The notes beneath the pieces were generated by a model. The model saw nothing but the letters and a program-made list of their open reading frames with translations, searched no databases and was not told the origin of the DNA. From the NCBI RefSeq assembly GCF_000186705.1, contig NZ_AEUE01000006.1, positions 186,001-250,000 of the forward strand: a stretch of DNA of 64,000 nt. The letters run 5' to 3'. The position numbers and the translations under genes are program-made. Source of the DNA: Citromicrobium sp. JLT1363 (GTDB taxonomy: Bacteria; Pseudomonadota; Alphaproteobacteria; Sphingomonadales; Sphingomonadaceae). Within the stretch, counting starts at the first letter, position 1. Each line of letters opens with the position of its first letter. Below, piece by piece: positions 19,403-29,444 of the stretch.

Positions 19403-20401
19403 ATGCCCCAGCTATCCCGCCGTACCCTGCTTGCCGGCGCCGCCGCGACCGGCGTGCTGACCGCCACGGCCGCCCGCGCCCAGCGCGACCTTGCGGCCAC
19501 CACGCCCAATCTTTTCGGCAAGAGCGTGCTCATCACCGGATCTTCCTCCGGGTTCGGGCGCCTGGGCGCGGAGCATTACGCGCGTCTCGGCGCGAAGGTC
19601 TTCGCGACCATGCGCAACCTCCCCCGCCCCGAAGCGGAAGAGCTGCGCGCCCTCGCCGCAGACGACGGACTCGACATCACCGTGATCGAGATCGACGTCC
19701 TGTCCGACGCGCAGGTCGCAGCGGGCGTCGCCGAGGCCGAGCGGCTGAACGGCGGCGGGATCGACGTGCTGGTCAATAATGCCGGGATCGGCATATCGGG
19801 CCCCATCGAAGTGCAGGACATGCAGGCGACCGAGCTGATCTTCGGCACCAACGTGCTTGGCGCACACCGGATGGCACGCGCCGTGCTGCCGGGCATGCGC
19901 AAGAAAGGCGGCGGTCTGATCGTGCCGATCTCCAGCCAGCTCGGCCGGGTGATCGTGCCCTACTCCGGCCATTACTCGCCGACCAAGTTCGCGCTGGAAG
20001 CGATGAGCGAGGCGATGGCCTACGAACTCGTGCCGCATAATATCGAGGTCTCGATCATCGAGCCCGGCGGCTATCCGACGCAAGTCTGGGTCAACCGCAA
20101 TATCTACACCTCCGCGCTCAAGGAACGTGCGGCGCAGGTTCACACGGCAGGCTATCCGCAGGTGGTCGCGAACATGGGCGAGGAAGACGGTTCGGGCCGC
20201 AGCGCCGACCCGATGGACGTGCCGCGCGCCATCGCGCAGATCATCGCCATGCCCGGCGGTACGCGCCCGCTGCGCACCGAGGTCCATCCCGGTTCCAAAC
20301 CGCAGATGAGGATCAACGAGGTGACGGCACAAGTGCAGGTCGGCTGGCTCGGCGGGTCGGGCTACGGCCCGCTCATCAAGGCGGTCCATAATGTGGACTA
20401 G
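19403..20401 (+). CDS. Short-chain dehydrogenase/reductase with Tat-type signal
   Basis: 332 residues. After an N-terminal twin-arginine-like signal (LSRRTLLAGAAATGVLTATA, cleavage after ARA) comes a classical SDR domain: TGSSSGFG cofactor loop (about 45-52), NNAG (about 121-124) and the active-site YSPTK (about 193-197). Most SDRs are cytosolic, so a predicted exported SDR is unusual; export with bound cofactor through Tat would be consistent. The substrate is unknown. It overlaps the DUF4087 gene by 11 bp. Confidence 0.85.
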   Translation: MPQLSRRTLLAGAAATGVLTATAARAQRDLAATTPNLFGKSVLITGSSSGFGRLGAEHYARLGAKVFATMRNLPRPEAEELRALAADDGLDITVIEIDVLSDAQVAAGVAEAERLNGGGIDVLVNNAGIGISGPIEVQDMQATELIFGTNVLGAHRMARAVLPGMRKKGGGLIVPISSQLGRVIVPYSGHYSPTKFALEAMSEAMAYELVPHNIEVSIIEPGGYPTQVWVNRNIYTSALKERAAQVHTAGYPQVVANMGEEDGSGRSADPMDVPRAIAQIIAMPGGTRPLRTEVHPGSKPQMRINEVTAQVQVGWLGGSGYGPLIKAVHNVD

Positions 20402-20765
20402 CCGCCCCGCCCTGCTGATGGCCGCGCTGCTCGGCGCTGCTTCGTGCGTCACCTCCCCCGCCCTTGCGGAAACGCGCTGCGGCTGGCTGGTAAACCCCAC
20501 GCCCGCCAACTGGTGGCTGATCGATGCCCAGGGCGAATGGACCATCGGCGAACAGGGCGGCTATCAGGCCCCCGGTTTCGACGAAGCGCCCTGGGAGGGT
20601 ACGCGCGAACAGGTGCCGGTAAACGGCAATTACGGCTATGAATGCGCGTGCATGGCGGTTACGAGCGATCCCGACACGAAGACCATCACGCGCGTCATCT
20701 CGGTTCGGTCCAGGCCGCTGAAAGCCTGCAGGGCGGATCCGAAGCTTCCTTCGATGGAGGCCTGA
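20391..20765 (+). CDS. DUF4087 domain protein, exported
   Basis: 124 residues with a signal peptide (cleavage after ALA, about residue 26; a Cys at 19 could alternatively be a lipobox). The mature part has the DUF4087 look: RCGWLVNPTPANWWLID (about 29-45) and a CACMAV segment. The function of the domain is unknown. It starts 11 bp inside the SDR gene, so the two are co-translated. Confidence 0.8.
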   Translation: MWTSRPALLMAALLGAASCVTSPALAETRCGWLVNPTPANWWLIDAQGEWTIGEQGGYQAPGFDEAPWEGTREQVPVNGNYGYECACMAVTSDPDTKTITRVISVRSRPLKACRADPKLPSMEA

Positions 20766-20792
20766 CGCGCCCTACCCGATCAGAGGATTCCC

Positions 20793-21893
20793 ATGGGTTT
20801 CAAATGCGGTATCGTCGGCCTGCCCAATGTCGGCAAGTCGACGCTGTTCAATGCCTTGACCGAAACGCAGGCCGCCCAGGCCGCGAACTATCCCTTCTGC
20901 ACGATCGAGCCCAATGTGGGACAGGTCTCCGTGCCGGACGAGCGGCTGGAAAAGCTGGCCGCCATCAGCAAGAGCGCCAAGATCATCCCCACGCAGCTCG
21001 CCTTCGTGGATATCGCGGGGCTGGTGAAAGGCGCCAGCAAGGGCGAAGGCCTGGGCAACCAGTTCCTCGCCAACATCCGCGAAGTCGATGCCATCGTCCA
21101 CGTGCTGCGCTGCTTCGAGGATGACGACATCCAGCACGTGAACAACAAGGTCGATCCCATCGCCGATGCCGAAGTGGTGGAGACCGAGCTGATGCTGGCC
21201 GACCTCGAAAGCGTCGAGAAGCGCGTCGAGAACGCGAAACGCCGCGCGACCGGCGGCGACAAGGAAGCCAAGGCGCTGGCCAGCGTGCTGGGCCAGGCAC
21301 TCGAATTCCTGAAGGACGGCAAGCCCGCGCGGCTGGTCGAACCCGGCGACGACGAGGAAGCGCGGCTGTTCGAACAGGCGCAGCTGCTGACCGCCAAGCC
21401 CGTGCTCTACGTATGCAACGTGGCCGAGGAAGACGCGGCCGAGGGCAATGCCCTGTCGAAGCTCGTGGCCGAGAAGGCCGAAGCCGAAGGCGCGCAGTCG
21501 GTGGTCGTCTCCGCAGCCATCGAGGCCGAGCTTGTCGAGATGGAAGAGGCGGACCGCGCCGAGTATCTCGCCGAGCTGGGCCTCACCGAAAGCGGCCTCT
21601 CGAAGATCATCCGCGCGGGCTACAAGCTGCTGGGTCTGCAGACCTTCTTCACCGTCGGCCCCAAGGAAGCGCGCGCCTGGACGTTCCCGGCGGGCGCCAA
21701 GGCCCCGCAGGCGGCGGGCGAGATCCACACCGATTTCGAACGCGGCTTCATCCGCGCGGAAACCATCGCCTACGACGATTACATCGCGCTGGGCGGCGAG
21801 GCTGGCGCCAAAGATGCAGGCAAGCTGCGCCAGGAGGGCAAGGAATACCTCGTGCAGGATGGCGACGTGCTGATGTTCAAGTTCAACGTCTGA
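20793..21893 (+). CDS. ychF: Redox-regulated ATPase YchF (Obg family)
   Basis: 366 residues, the standard length. It has the P-loop GLPNVGKST (about 8-16), the DIAGLVKGASKGEGLGN switch region (about 71-87), the NVAEED-type base motif that prefers ATP in YchF/OLA1, and the C-terminal TGS-like domain (RAWTFPAGAKAPQAAGEIH...FIRAE). It is involved in ribosome-associated and oxidative-stress functions. pth and ychF stay close, as in many proteobacteria. Confidence 0.96.
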   Translation: MGFKCGIVGLPNVGKSTLFNALTETQAAQAANYPFCTIEPNVGQVSVPDERLEKLAAISKSAKIIPTQLAFVDIAGLVKGASKGEGLGNQFLANIREVDAIVHVLRCFEDDDIQHVNNKVDPIADAEVVETELMLADLESVEKRVENAKRRATGGDKEAKALASVLGQALEFLKDGKPARLVEPGDDEEARLFEQAQLLTAKPVLYVCNVAEEDAAEGNALSKLVAEKAEAEGAQSVVVSAAIEAELVEMEEADRAEYLAELGLTESGLSKIIRAGYKLLGLQTFFTVGPKEARAWTFPAGAKAPQAAGEIHTDFERGFIRAETIAYDDYIALGGEAGAKDAGKLRQEGKEYLVQDGDVLMFKFNV

Positions 21894-21962
21894 GGATTCT
21901 CGGCACCATAGTGCTCCCCCGCCGTTGGATCGAAAACAACGGCAAAACAGGGGCTCACGCAG

Positions 21963-22766
21963 ATGGTCGACAAATCCGAGAAGTTTAACTGGCTGGTGCG
22001 CGTGGGCTATTTCAGCCGCGCCATTCTCTACACCGTCGTCGGTTTGATCGCGCTGACCAGCGCGGGCCGCATTGCCGAAGGTACGGCAGGCATCTTCAAG
22101 GCGATCGAGGACTTCCCGGGGGGTACGGCGATCCTGTGGATCATGGTGCTGGGCCTGTTCGGCTATGCGCTGTTCCGCTTCTGCTCGCCACTGTTCGATA
22201 TCGAGAACGAGGGTTCGGACGCCAAGGGCTGGGGCAAGCGGATCGGCCATGCGGGCAGCGCCATCGGCCACCTCGCCCTCGCCTGGTCGGCGTTCAAGTT
22301 CGCGACCGACAGCGGCGGCGGGTCCGGCGGCGGCGCGCAGGAAGCGGCTTCGGGCGTGCTCGGCGTGGAATTCGGCGGCATCCTGCTCGGCCTGCTGGGC
22401 CTCACCTTCTTCATCGCTGCGTTCAATCAGGGCAAGAAGGGCGTCACCGGCAGCTTCATGAACCGCGTCAGTCCGCAGGCACCCGATTTCACGCGGATGA
22501 TCGGCGGTGCGGGCTATGTCGCGCGTGCGGTCGTGTTCGTCATCATCGGCTGGTCGCTGGTGGGCGCGGGCTTCATGTCGCAGGGCAGCGATCAGGTGAA
22601 GACCATCGGCGATGCGGTCGCCAGTCTGGCGGATGATGGCATCTGGTTCACGCTGGTTGCGATCGGACTGCTGCTGTTCGGCCTCTTCAGCTTCATCCTC
22701 GCCCGCTACCGGATCATTCCAGAGCTGAGCTCGGGCGGAAAGGTGCCCAAGTTCCGGGCGGGTTGA
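21963..22766 (+). CDS. DUF1206 membrane protein
   Basis: 267 residues with six predicted membrane helices in three related two-helix units; each unit begins with a GYFSRAILY/GYVARAVVF-type segment (for example about residues 12-22 and 180-188), the hallmark of DUF1206. Function unknown. A hairpin (GCCGTTG/CAACGGC) lies in the short gap before it. It ends just before the CsoR-like palindrome that precedes the glutaredoxin fusion. Confidence 0.85.
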   Translation: MVDKSEKFNWLVRVGYFSRAILYTVVGLIALTSAGRIAEGTAGIFKAIEDFPGGTAILWIMVLGLFGYALFRFCSPLFDIENEGSDAKGWGKRIGHAGSAIGHLALAWSAFKFATDSGGGSGGGAQEAASGVLGVEFGGILLGLLGLTFFIAAFNQGKKGVTGSFMNRVSPQAPDFTRMIGGAGYVARAVVFVIIGWSLVGAGFMSQGSDQVKTIGDAVASLADDGIWFTLVAIGLLLFGLFSFILARYRIIPELSSGGKVPKFRAG

Positions 22767-22769
22767 AGG

Positions 22770-22786
22770 ATACCCCTAGGGGGTAT
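22770..22786. promoter_or_regulatory. CsoR-like palindromic operator
   Basis: ATACCCC-TAG-GGGGTAT is a perfect inverted repeat with 7-bp arms and a 3-bp centre, 11 bp before the start codon of the glutaredoxin-MauE gene. C/G-tract palindromes of this form are typical operators of CsoR/RcnR/CstR repressors, which respond to copper, formaldehyde or reactive sulfur. No csoR-like gene is present in the window, so the repressor must be elsewhere. Confidence 0.75.
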
Positions 22787-22797
22787 ATATTTCGGCT

Positions 22798-23535
22798 ATG
22801 ACCAAGACCGCCGAACTGCACCGCATGGTGATGGACAAGCACGTGTGCCCCTATGGCACCAAGTCCAAATGGCTGCTCGAGAACGCGGGTTACAAGGTTG
22901 AGGATCATCACCTCACCACCCGCGAGCAGACCGACGCCTTCAAGGACGAGCACGGGGTGAAGACGACCCCGCAGACCTTCATCGATGGCGAGCGGATCGG
23001 CGGTTACGAGGAACTGCGCAAGTACCTCGGCAAATCGGTGAAGGACCCGGATAAGACGAGCTATCGCCCTGTTCTGGCGGTCTTCGCGGTAGCCGCCGCG
23101 CTGGCCGTGACGCTCAGCATCGGGCTGCTGGACGGCCTGACCATTCGCACCATCGAATGGTTCGTTGCATTTTCCATGGGCATGCTCGCCATGCTCAAGC
23201 TGCAGGATGTCGAGCAATTCTCGACCATGTTCGTGGGCTACGACCAGCTTGGCCGAAGGTTCGTGCCCTACGCCTATGCCTATCCCTACCTGGAGGCGAC
23301 GGCGGCGGTACTCATGGCGGGGCGCATTCTGCCATGGCTTTCCATCCCCATCGCGCTGTTCATCGGGACAGTCGGCGCGGTCAGCGTGTTCTACGCGGTC
23401 TATGTCCAGAAGCGCGACATCAAGTGCGCCTGTGTTGGCGGTGGCAGCAACGTGCCGCTGGGCTTCGTTTCGCTGACCGAAAATCTAGCCATGATTGCCA
23501 TGGGAATCTGGATGCTGCTAGGCCCCGCGCTCTAA
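22798..23535 (+). CDS. Glutaredoxin-MauE/DoxX-like fusion membrane protein
   Basis: 245 residues. Residues 1-80 form a glutaredoxin domain with a single-cysteine active site CPYG (Cys about 17) and the cis-proline loop TTPQTFIDGERIGGYEEL. Residues about 85-245 form a MauE/DoxX-like membrane domain with four helices and a CAC pair near residue 211. The design suggests thiol electron transfer across or at the membrane. No ribosome site precedes ATG 22798, and the operator ends 11 bp upstream, so the mRNA may be leaderless. ATGs at 22825 and 22831 are alternatives. Confidence 0.85.
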   Translation: MTKTAELHRMVMDKHVCPYGTKSKWLLENAGYKVEDHHLTTREQTDAFKDEHGVKTTPQTFIDGERIGGYEELRKYLGKSVKDPDKTSYRPVLAVFAVAAALAVTLSIGLLDGLTIRTIEWFVAFSMGMLAMLKLQDVEQFSTMFVGYDQLGRRFVPYAYAYPYLEATAAVLMAGRILPWLSIPIALFIGTVGAVSVFYAVYVQKRDIKCACVGGGSNVPLGFVSLTENLAMIAMGIWMLLGPAL

Positions 23536-23554
23536 CCAGCGAAGGGCGTCTTGA

Positions 23555-24019
23555 ATGCAGTATTTCGAGGATTTGGAAGTCGGCACGAAGTCGTCTTTCG
23601 GCCACTACGAGGTCACCCGGGAAGAGGTGCTGGAATTCGCCTCCAAATACGATCCGCAGCCATTCCATCTTGACGACGAAGCTGCGGCGCAGACCTTTTT
23701 CGGGCGCCTGTCGGCCAGCGGATGGCACACCTGCGCCATGTCGATGCGGATGATCGTCGATCAGTTCCGCCATGAAAAAACAGCCTCTATCGGTTCGCCG
23801 GGAATCGACGAACTGCGCTGGCTCAAGCCGGTCTATCCCGGTGACACGCTCAGGATGGAAACCGAATTGATCGAGAAGCGACGGTCAAAGTCCAAGCCGA
23901 ACATGGGCTTCACGAAAAGCCGCCAGACCGTTTTCAACCAGCATGACGAACCGGTGCTGACGATGATCGGCAACGGCATCTTCGCGGTCCGCGATCCGGA
24001 ACACACCCCGGAAGGCTGA
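23555..24019 (+). CDS. MaoC family hydratase/dehydratase
   Basis: 154 residues, one hot-dog fold. The catalytic segment DPQPFHLDDEAA (about 31-42) and FFGRLSASGWHT (about 48-59) are those of MaoC-like enoyl-CoA hydratases. It lies 19 bp after the glutaredoxin fusion and just before an SGNH hydrolase gene. The acyl substrate is not predictable from sequence. Confidence 0.88.
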   Translation: MQYFEDLEVGTKSSFGHYEVTREEVLEFASKYDPQPFHLDDEAAAQTFFGRLSASGWHTCAMSMRMIVDQFRHEKTASIGSPGIDELRWLKPVYPGDTLRMETELIEKRRSKSKPNMGFTKSRQTVFNQHDEPVLTMIGNGIFAVRDPEHTPEG

Positions 24020-24036
24020 GCAGGCAGGAGCAAACC

Positions 24037-24786
24037 ATGTCGGTGATCCGTTTCTGGCCTTGGCTGCTGGCCATGGCTGTGATGTTCGTGTGGGGCCTTG
24101 CGGCGGGCGAGTACAAGATCTTCCCGCACTCCCAGATCAACTACGTGAAGAACCTGATCGATGGTGACGACGGTTCGCGCGATCCGGACGAGTATATCGG
24201 TTCACCCAAATCCGTCATCATCGGCCAGGGTGACCCCTTGTGGGGAACCCGCGCGGACGTGGCCATGGTCGGCGATTCCATCACCGCGCAAGGTCGCTGG
24301 CACGAAATGTTCCCGGGCACGAGTATCGTCAACCGCGGCGTGGGCGGCGATACGGTGGGCGGCGTCAGGGAGCGTCTGCCATCGATCCAGGCGGTGCGGG
24401 CGAAGAAATACTTCCTGCTGATCGGCACGAACGACGCTCTGTTCGAAAACCCGGACGACGCATTCCTGGGCCACTATTCGGCGGTAATCGACGGGCTGCA
24501 GGCAGACGGCGCACAAGTGTTCGTGCACCCGATCCTCGATTGCGGCGATACGCCGCAATGCACGCCGGAGGTCCGCGACAGGATCGCACGGCTGAACACC
24601 AAAATCGTCGATCTGGCGCGGCAGAAAGATGCGCGGATCATCGACCTCAACGGCTCTCTGTCAGACGAGGATGGACTACTGCCGGAAGTGACCTGGGACG
24701 GTCTGCACCTCAATTCAGAGGGTTTCCGTCGCTGGCGAGAAGCCATCGAACCGGCCGTGACCTCGACCGGGGACGATCGGAGCTGA
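24037..24786 (+). CDS. SGNH/GDSL hydrolase, membrane-anchored
   Basis: 249 residues. One N-terminal membrane helix (about 5-25) is followed by an SGNH esterase domain with all four blocks: GDSI (about 79-82), GVGGD (about 100-104), GTND (about 129-132) and DGLHLN (about 227-232), supplying the nucleophile Ser, the oxyanion Gly and Asn, and the Asp/His pair. It is probably periplasmic. The substrate (acylated sugars, lipids or peptidoglycan) is unknown. It is convergent with mutL, eight bases between stops. Confidence 0.87.
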   Translation: MSVIRFWPWLLAMAVMFVWGLAAGEYKIFPHSQINYVKNLIDGDDGSRDPDEYIGSPKSVIIGQGDPLWGTRADVAMVGDSITAQGRWHEMFPGTSIVNRGVGGDTVGGVRERLPSIQAVRAKKYFLLIGTNDALFENPDDAFLGHYSAVIDGLQADGAQVFVHPILDCGDTPQCTPEVRDRIARLNTKIVDLARQKDARIIDLNGSLSDEDGLLPEVTWDGLHLNSEGFRRWREAIEPAVTSTGDDRS

Positions 24787-24794
24787 GCGCAGGC

Positions 24795-26654
24795 TCAATG
24801 CCTTCCAAACAGCTTCTCGACCTCTTCCATCGATAGTTTCACCCATGTCGGGCGGCCATGGTTGCACTGGCCCGATCGCGGGGTGCGCTCCATTTCGCGC
24901 AGCAGGGCGTTCATTTCCTCGACGCGCAGGGTGCGCCCTGCCCGGACCGATCCGTGACAGGCCATGGTGGCGAGGACATATTCGATTTTCTCCGTCAGCA
25001 GCAGCGAGCCGCCGCCCTCGCCCGACCCGTCGATGCCGTTTTTCGCCAGATCGTCCGCAATGTCGCGCAGCAGCGCGTGCGGGTCCGCCTTGGGCAGTGC
25101 ATGCGGCAGGCTGCGCACAAGCATGGCGGCCGGGCCGAACCGTTCGACGGCGAGCCCGAGCCGGTCGAGATCGTCTGCAATGCTCTCCAGCCGGTCGCAC
25201 TCCGCCTCGGACATCTCGACCACTTCGGGCATCAGCAGCGCCTGGCTGCGAGAGACCGCATCGCTCGCCCCGGCGGAGCGCAGGCGTTCGAGCGTGAGGC
25301 GTTCGTGCGCCGCGTGCTGATCCACCAGCACCAGTCCGTCCGCCGCTTCCGCCACGATATAGGTGTTGGCGACCTGCCCGCGCGCAATCCCCAGCGGATG
25401 GTCGGGCGCGACCTGTGCGGCCTCCTCGGCCTCGATGGCCCGCCCGGAAGGCAGCGCCCCGGGCGAAGGAGCGCCCCAGTCCAGTCGCCCCTCGTGCAGC
25501 GAGGGTGTGCCCTCGCCTCCCAGCCTGTCGAAGATGGAGCGTGTGGAGTCACCCGCCGCCGCCTCGCCCGAAGCAAAGGCGCCCGGCGCCACCGGCTCTG
25601 CCTGCCACTTCGCCATCGCGCTGGCATCCGGCGCCTGCGCGCTGCGCTTGTCCCCTGTGGAGAGAGCGGCGCGCAGCCCGCCCACGATCATGCCGCGCAC
25701 GCCCTGCGGATCGCGGAAACGCACCTCGCTCTTGGCAGGATGGACATTCACGTCGACATCCTCGGGCGGCAGGTCGAGGAACAGCGCGAGCACCGCATGC
25801 CGGTCGCGCGCGAGCATCTCGGCATAGGCACCCCGCACCGCGCCCACCAGCAGGCGGTCCTTCACCGGCCGCCCGTTGACGAACAGGTACTGATGATCCG
25901 CCACGCCGCGGTTGTATGTCGGCAGGCCGGCGAGCCCGGTCAGCGTCATGTCACCGCGCGCGAGATCGATCGGCACAGAATTGTCCTTCAACTCGCGCGC
26001 GACGAGCCGCACCACCCGCTCGGGCAAGGCTTCGCCGCGCTGCAGCTGGAATATCCGGCGGCCATTGTTGGAGAATGTGAAGCCGACTTCGGGGCGAGCC
26101 ATCGCCAGGCGGCGCACGATGTCCTGACAGGCGGCATATTCGCTGCGCGGCGTGCGCAGGAATTTGCGGCGCGCGGGCACCTCGCGGAAGAAGTCCTCTA
26201 TCCGCGCACGGGTGCCGGGCGGGACGGCAGCCGGCCTGTCTTCCACCACCCGCCCATGATCCACCACACGGCGCCAGCCTGCATCGGCGTCGTGCGGCCG
26301 GCTTTCGAGCGTGAAGCGCGCGACGCTGGCGATGCTGGGCAATGCCTCCCCCCGGAAGCCGAGAGTCGCGACTCGCTCCAGCGCGTGGCCATCGCCCACC
26401 AGGTCTTCGGGCAGCTTGGAGGTGGCATGGCGTTCCAGCGCGAGCGCCAGCGCGCGCTCGTCCATGCCGCAGCCATCGTCGACCACCTCGATGGCACCGA
26501 TTCCGCCATCCTCCAGCGTCACCGCAATTCGGGTCGCGCCCGCGTCGATCGCATTTTCCAGCAATTCCTTGAGCGCGGCGGCAGGACGTTCGATCACCTC
26601 GCCCGCGGCGATGCGGTTGATGAGCGCTTCTGGCAGTCGTCTGATCGTCGGCAT
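24795..26654 (-). CDS. mutL: DNA mismatch repair protein MutL
   Basis: 619 residues from the ATG at 26654, whose product MPTIRRLPEALINRIAAGEV is the invariant MutL start; a longer frame upstream was rejected. N-terminal GHKL ATPase: ELLENAIDAGAT, DGCGMD and TLGFRGEALPSI. The C-terminal endonuclease signature DQHAAHERLTLE matches DQHA(x2)E(x4)E, with supporting CNHGRP, so this MutL nicks DNA itself, as expected in MutH-less alphaproteobacteria. It is divergent from mreB. Confidence 0.96.
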   Translation of the reverse strand: MPTIRRLPEALINRIAAGEVIERPAAALKELLENAIDAGATRIAVTLEDGGIGAIEVVDDGCGMDERALALALERHATSKLPEDLVGDGHALERVATLGFRGEALPSIASVARFTLESRPHDADAGWRRVVDHGRVVEDRPAAVPPGTRARIEDFFREVPARRKFLRTPRSEYAACQDIVRRLAMARPEVGFTFSNNGRRIFQLQRGEALPERVVRLVARELKDNSVPIDLARGDMTLTGLAGLPTYNRGVADHQYLFVNGRPVKDRLLVGAVRGAYAEMLARDRHAVLALFLDLPPEDVDVNVHPAKSEVRFRDPQGVRGMIVGGLRAALSTGDKRSAQAPDASAMAKWQAEPVAPGAFASGEAAAGDSTRSIFDRLGGEGTPSLHEGRLDWGAPSPGALPSGRAIEAEEAAQVAPDHPLGIARGQVANTYIVAEAADGLVLVDQHAAHERLTLERLRSAGASDAVSRSQALLMPEVVEMSEAECDRLESIADDLDRLGLAVERFGPAAMLVRSLPHALPKADPHALLRDIADDLAKNGIDGSGEGGGSLLLTEKIEYVLATMACHGSVRAGRTLRVEEMNALLREMERTPRSGQCNHGRPTWVKLSMEEVEKLFGRH

Positions 26655-26807
26655 CTGGCCGGACGTAGCCGAGACGGTGGAAAAATTCGACGGGCCCCGC
26701 GAACTTACGCCCGTTTTTTGCTTAAAGGCGTCGCGTTTTACGTTAGGGGGCGCTAGGGGCCTTGTTCTGGTGGACTCGCACCAACGGCCCGTCCCTTCAA
26801 CCACTGA

Positions 26808-27890
<1,083 letters not shown>

Positions 27891-27921
27891 GTCAACCGGG
27901 ACCGAACCGGACGGAGGAACT

Positions 27922-28890
27922 ATGGCCCTGTCGGGGTCGAAACAGAGGATATCGGGGCACTCGAAGAAGGCCCAGTACAGCGCTTTCACCGGCTATGTGG
28001 CAATCGTCCTGGCGATGCTGCTGGGGATCGTGCTGCTGGTCGTCTCCCTCATCCAGCCTTCCTCCTTCAGCGGCCTGCGCGGCCTGTTCGGCGATGCGAC
28101 CCAGCCCGTCGCCACGGCGAATGCCGGCGCGCGCAGCGGGGGCCGCGGCTTTTTCGACTCGGTCCAGGGCTACCTCGAGGCCGGGCAGCAGAATGCCGAG
28201 CTGAAGAAAGAAGTGGAGATCGCGCGCATCCGCCTCGCCGAGGCGCGGGCAACCGAAGAAGAAAACCGGCGACTGAAGGCCCTGCTGGGTCTGCGCGAAA
28301 CCGAGGTGGAGCCGGTAGCTGTTGCGCGCCTCGTGGGATCGAGCGCCGTGAGCACGCGGCGTTTCGCCTATCTCGGCGCAGGCCGCTCCGACGGTGTGAA
28401 ACCGGGCATGCCGGTTCGCAGCGAGCGCGGGATCGTAGGCCGGGTGCTGGAATCGGGGCGCCATTCTTCGCGCGTCCTGCTGATTACCGATAGCGAGAGC
28501 GTGCTGCCCGTGCGCCGTGCGGGCGACAACACGGTCGCCTTCGCTGAAGGACGCGGCGACGGGCTGATCAACATCCGCCTCATCAATCTTGGCATCAACC
28601 CGCTGGAACGCGGCGACGTGTTCGTTACCAGCGGCGCGGGCGGCCTGTATCGGCCGGGCATCGCGGTCGCCATCGTTACCCGCCTGACGGACGACGGGGC
28701 CGTGGCGCGCATCATCAGCAATCCGGCGGCGACCGACTATGTCGCGGTCGAACCGATCTGGCAGCCCAACGCCGTGCGCGGTGCGGAAACACCCATCGAG
28801 GAAGCGGTCGGCTCCAACCTGACCGTCAGCGGCAATGAAGAGAGCGAAGCGGAGGAAGGCACGCGCCAGTCCGAACTGGTGACGCCATGA
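27922..28890 (+). CDS. mreC: Rod shape-determining protein MreC
   Basis: 322 residues. A single N-terminal membrane helix (about 24-47) is followed by a coiled coil (about 88-118) and the periplasmic beta domain containing ARLVGSSAVSTRRF and GIVGRVLESGRHSSRVLLITD, both typical of MreC. The C-terminus has an acidic low-complexity tail (EESEAEEGT). It overlaps mreD by four bases (ATGA). It links MreB to the periplasmic synthesis machinery. Confidence 0.95.
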   Translation: MALSGSKQRISGHSKKAQYSAFTGYVAIVLAMLLGIVLLVVSLIQPSSFSGLRGLFGDATQPVATANAGARSGGRGFFDSVQGYLEAGQQNAELKKEVEIARIRLAEARATEEENRRLKALLGLRETEVEPVAVARLVGSSAVSTRRFAYLGAGRSDGVKPGMPVRSERGIVGRVLESGRHSSRVLLITDSESVLPVRRAGDNTVAFAEGRGDGLINIRLINLGINPLERGDVFVTSGAGGLYRPGIAVAIVTRLTDDGAVARIISNPAATDYVAVEPIWQPNAVRGAETPIEEAVGSNLTVSGNEESEAEEGTRQSELVTP

Positions 28891-29444
28891 TCGAACGGCG
28901 CGCCTACAAGACGCGGCGCGACGGGCACGGACGCCAGATCAACCGCGATCAGTCCCCGTTCCTGCTGATCTTCATTCCGTGGGCGACCATCCTGCTCGCC
29001 TCCTATCTGCAAAGCGTGCCCATCGCGACATCGGGGCCCTTGCTACCGCCTATCGGGTTCCTCTTCCTGCTGGGCTGGCGCCTGCTGCGTCCAGGGGTCC
29101 TGCCGATCTGGTCGGGCCTGATCTTCGGGATCTGGGACGACCTGTTCAGTGGCCAGCCATTCGGATCGGCTATATTCCTGTTCTCGGCAGCGATGCTGGC
29201 GATCGAGCTTGTCGACATGCGGTTCCCATGGCGCGGTTTCGCGCAGGACTGGCTGATCGCTGCGATCATCGTGGTGGTCTATATCCTGGCTGCCACTCTG
29301 GTTTCGGGCAGTCGCCTGACGCTCCCGCTGTTCGCCACCATCGTCCCGCAAGTTCTGCTGTCCATCATCGCCTACCCATTCATCGCCTTCATCGTTTCCA
29401 GTCTCGACAAACTCCGCATGATGCGGTTCCGGACCATCGCCTGA
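28887..29444 (+). CDS. mreD: Rod shape-determining protein MreD
   Basis: 185 residues with five or so membrane helices. The segment WSGLIFGIWDDLFSGQPFGSA (seen around residues 73-93) is the conserved MreD core. The start overlaps the mreC stop and the end shares one base with the mrdA start (TGATG), so the operon is translationally coupled. Confidence 0.93.
   Translation: MIERRAYKTRRDGHGRQINRDQSPFLLIFIPWATILLASYLQSVPIATSGPLLPPIGFLFLLGWRLLRPGVLPIWSGLIFGIWDDLFSGQPFGSAIFLFSAAMLAIELVDMRFPWRGFAQDWLIAAIIVVVYILAATLVSGSRLTLPLFATIVPQVLLSIIAYPFIAFIVSSLDKLRMMRFRTIA

Noticed and set aside
21921-21943. Inverted repeat GCCGTTG...CAACGGC between ychF and the DUF1206 gene
   Set aside because: No T tract follows, so it is a poor terminator. 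It could be an operator, but nothing more supports it.
24858-26756. A 630-codon plus-strand open frame antisense to mutL
   Set aside because: Shadow frame. MutL on the other strand has all its catalytic motifs.
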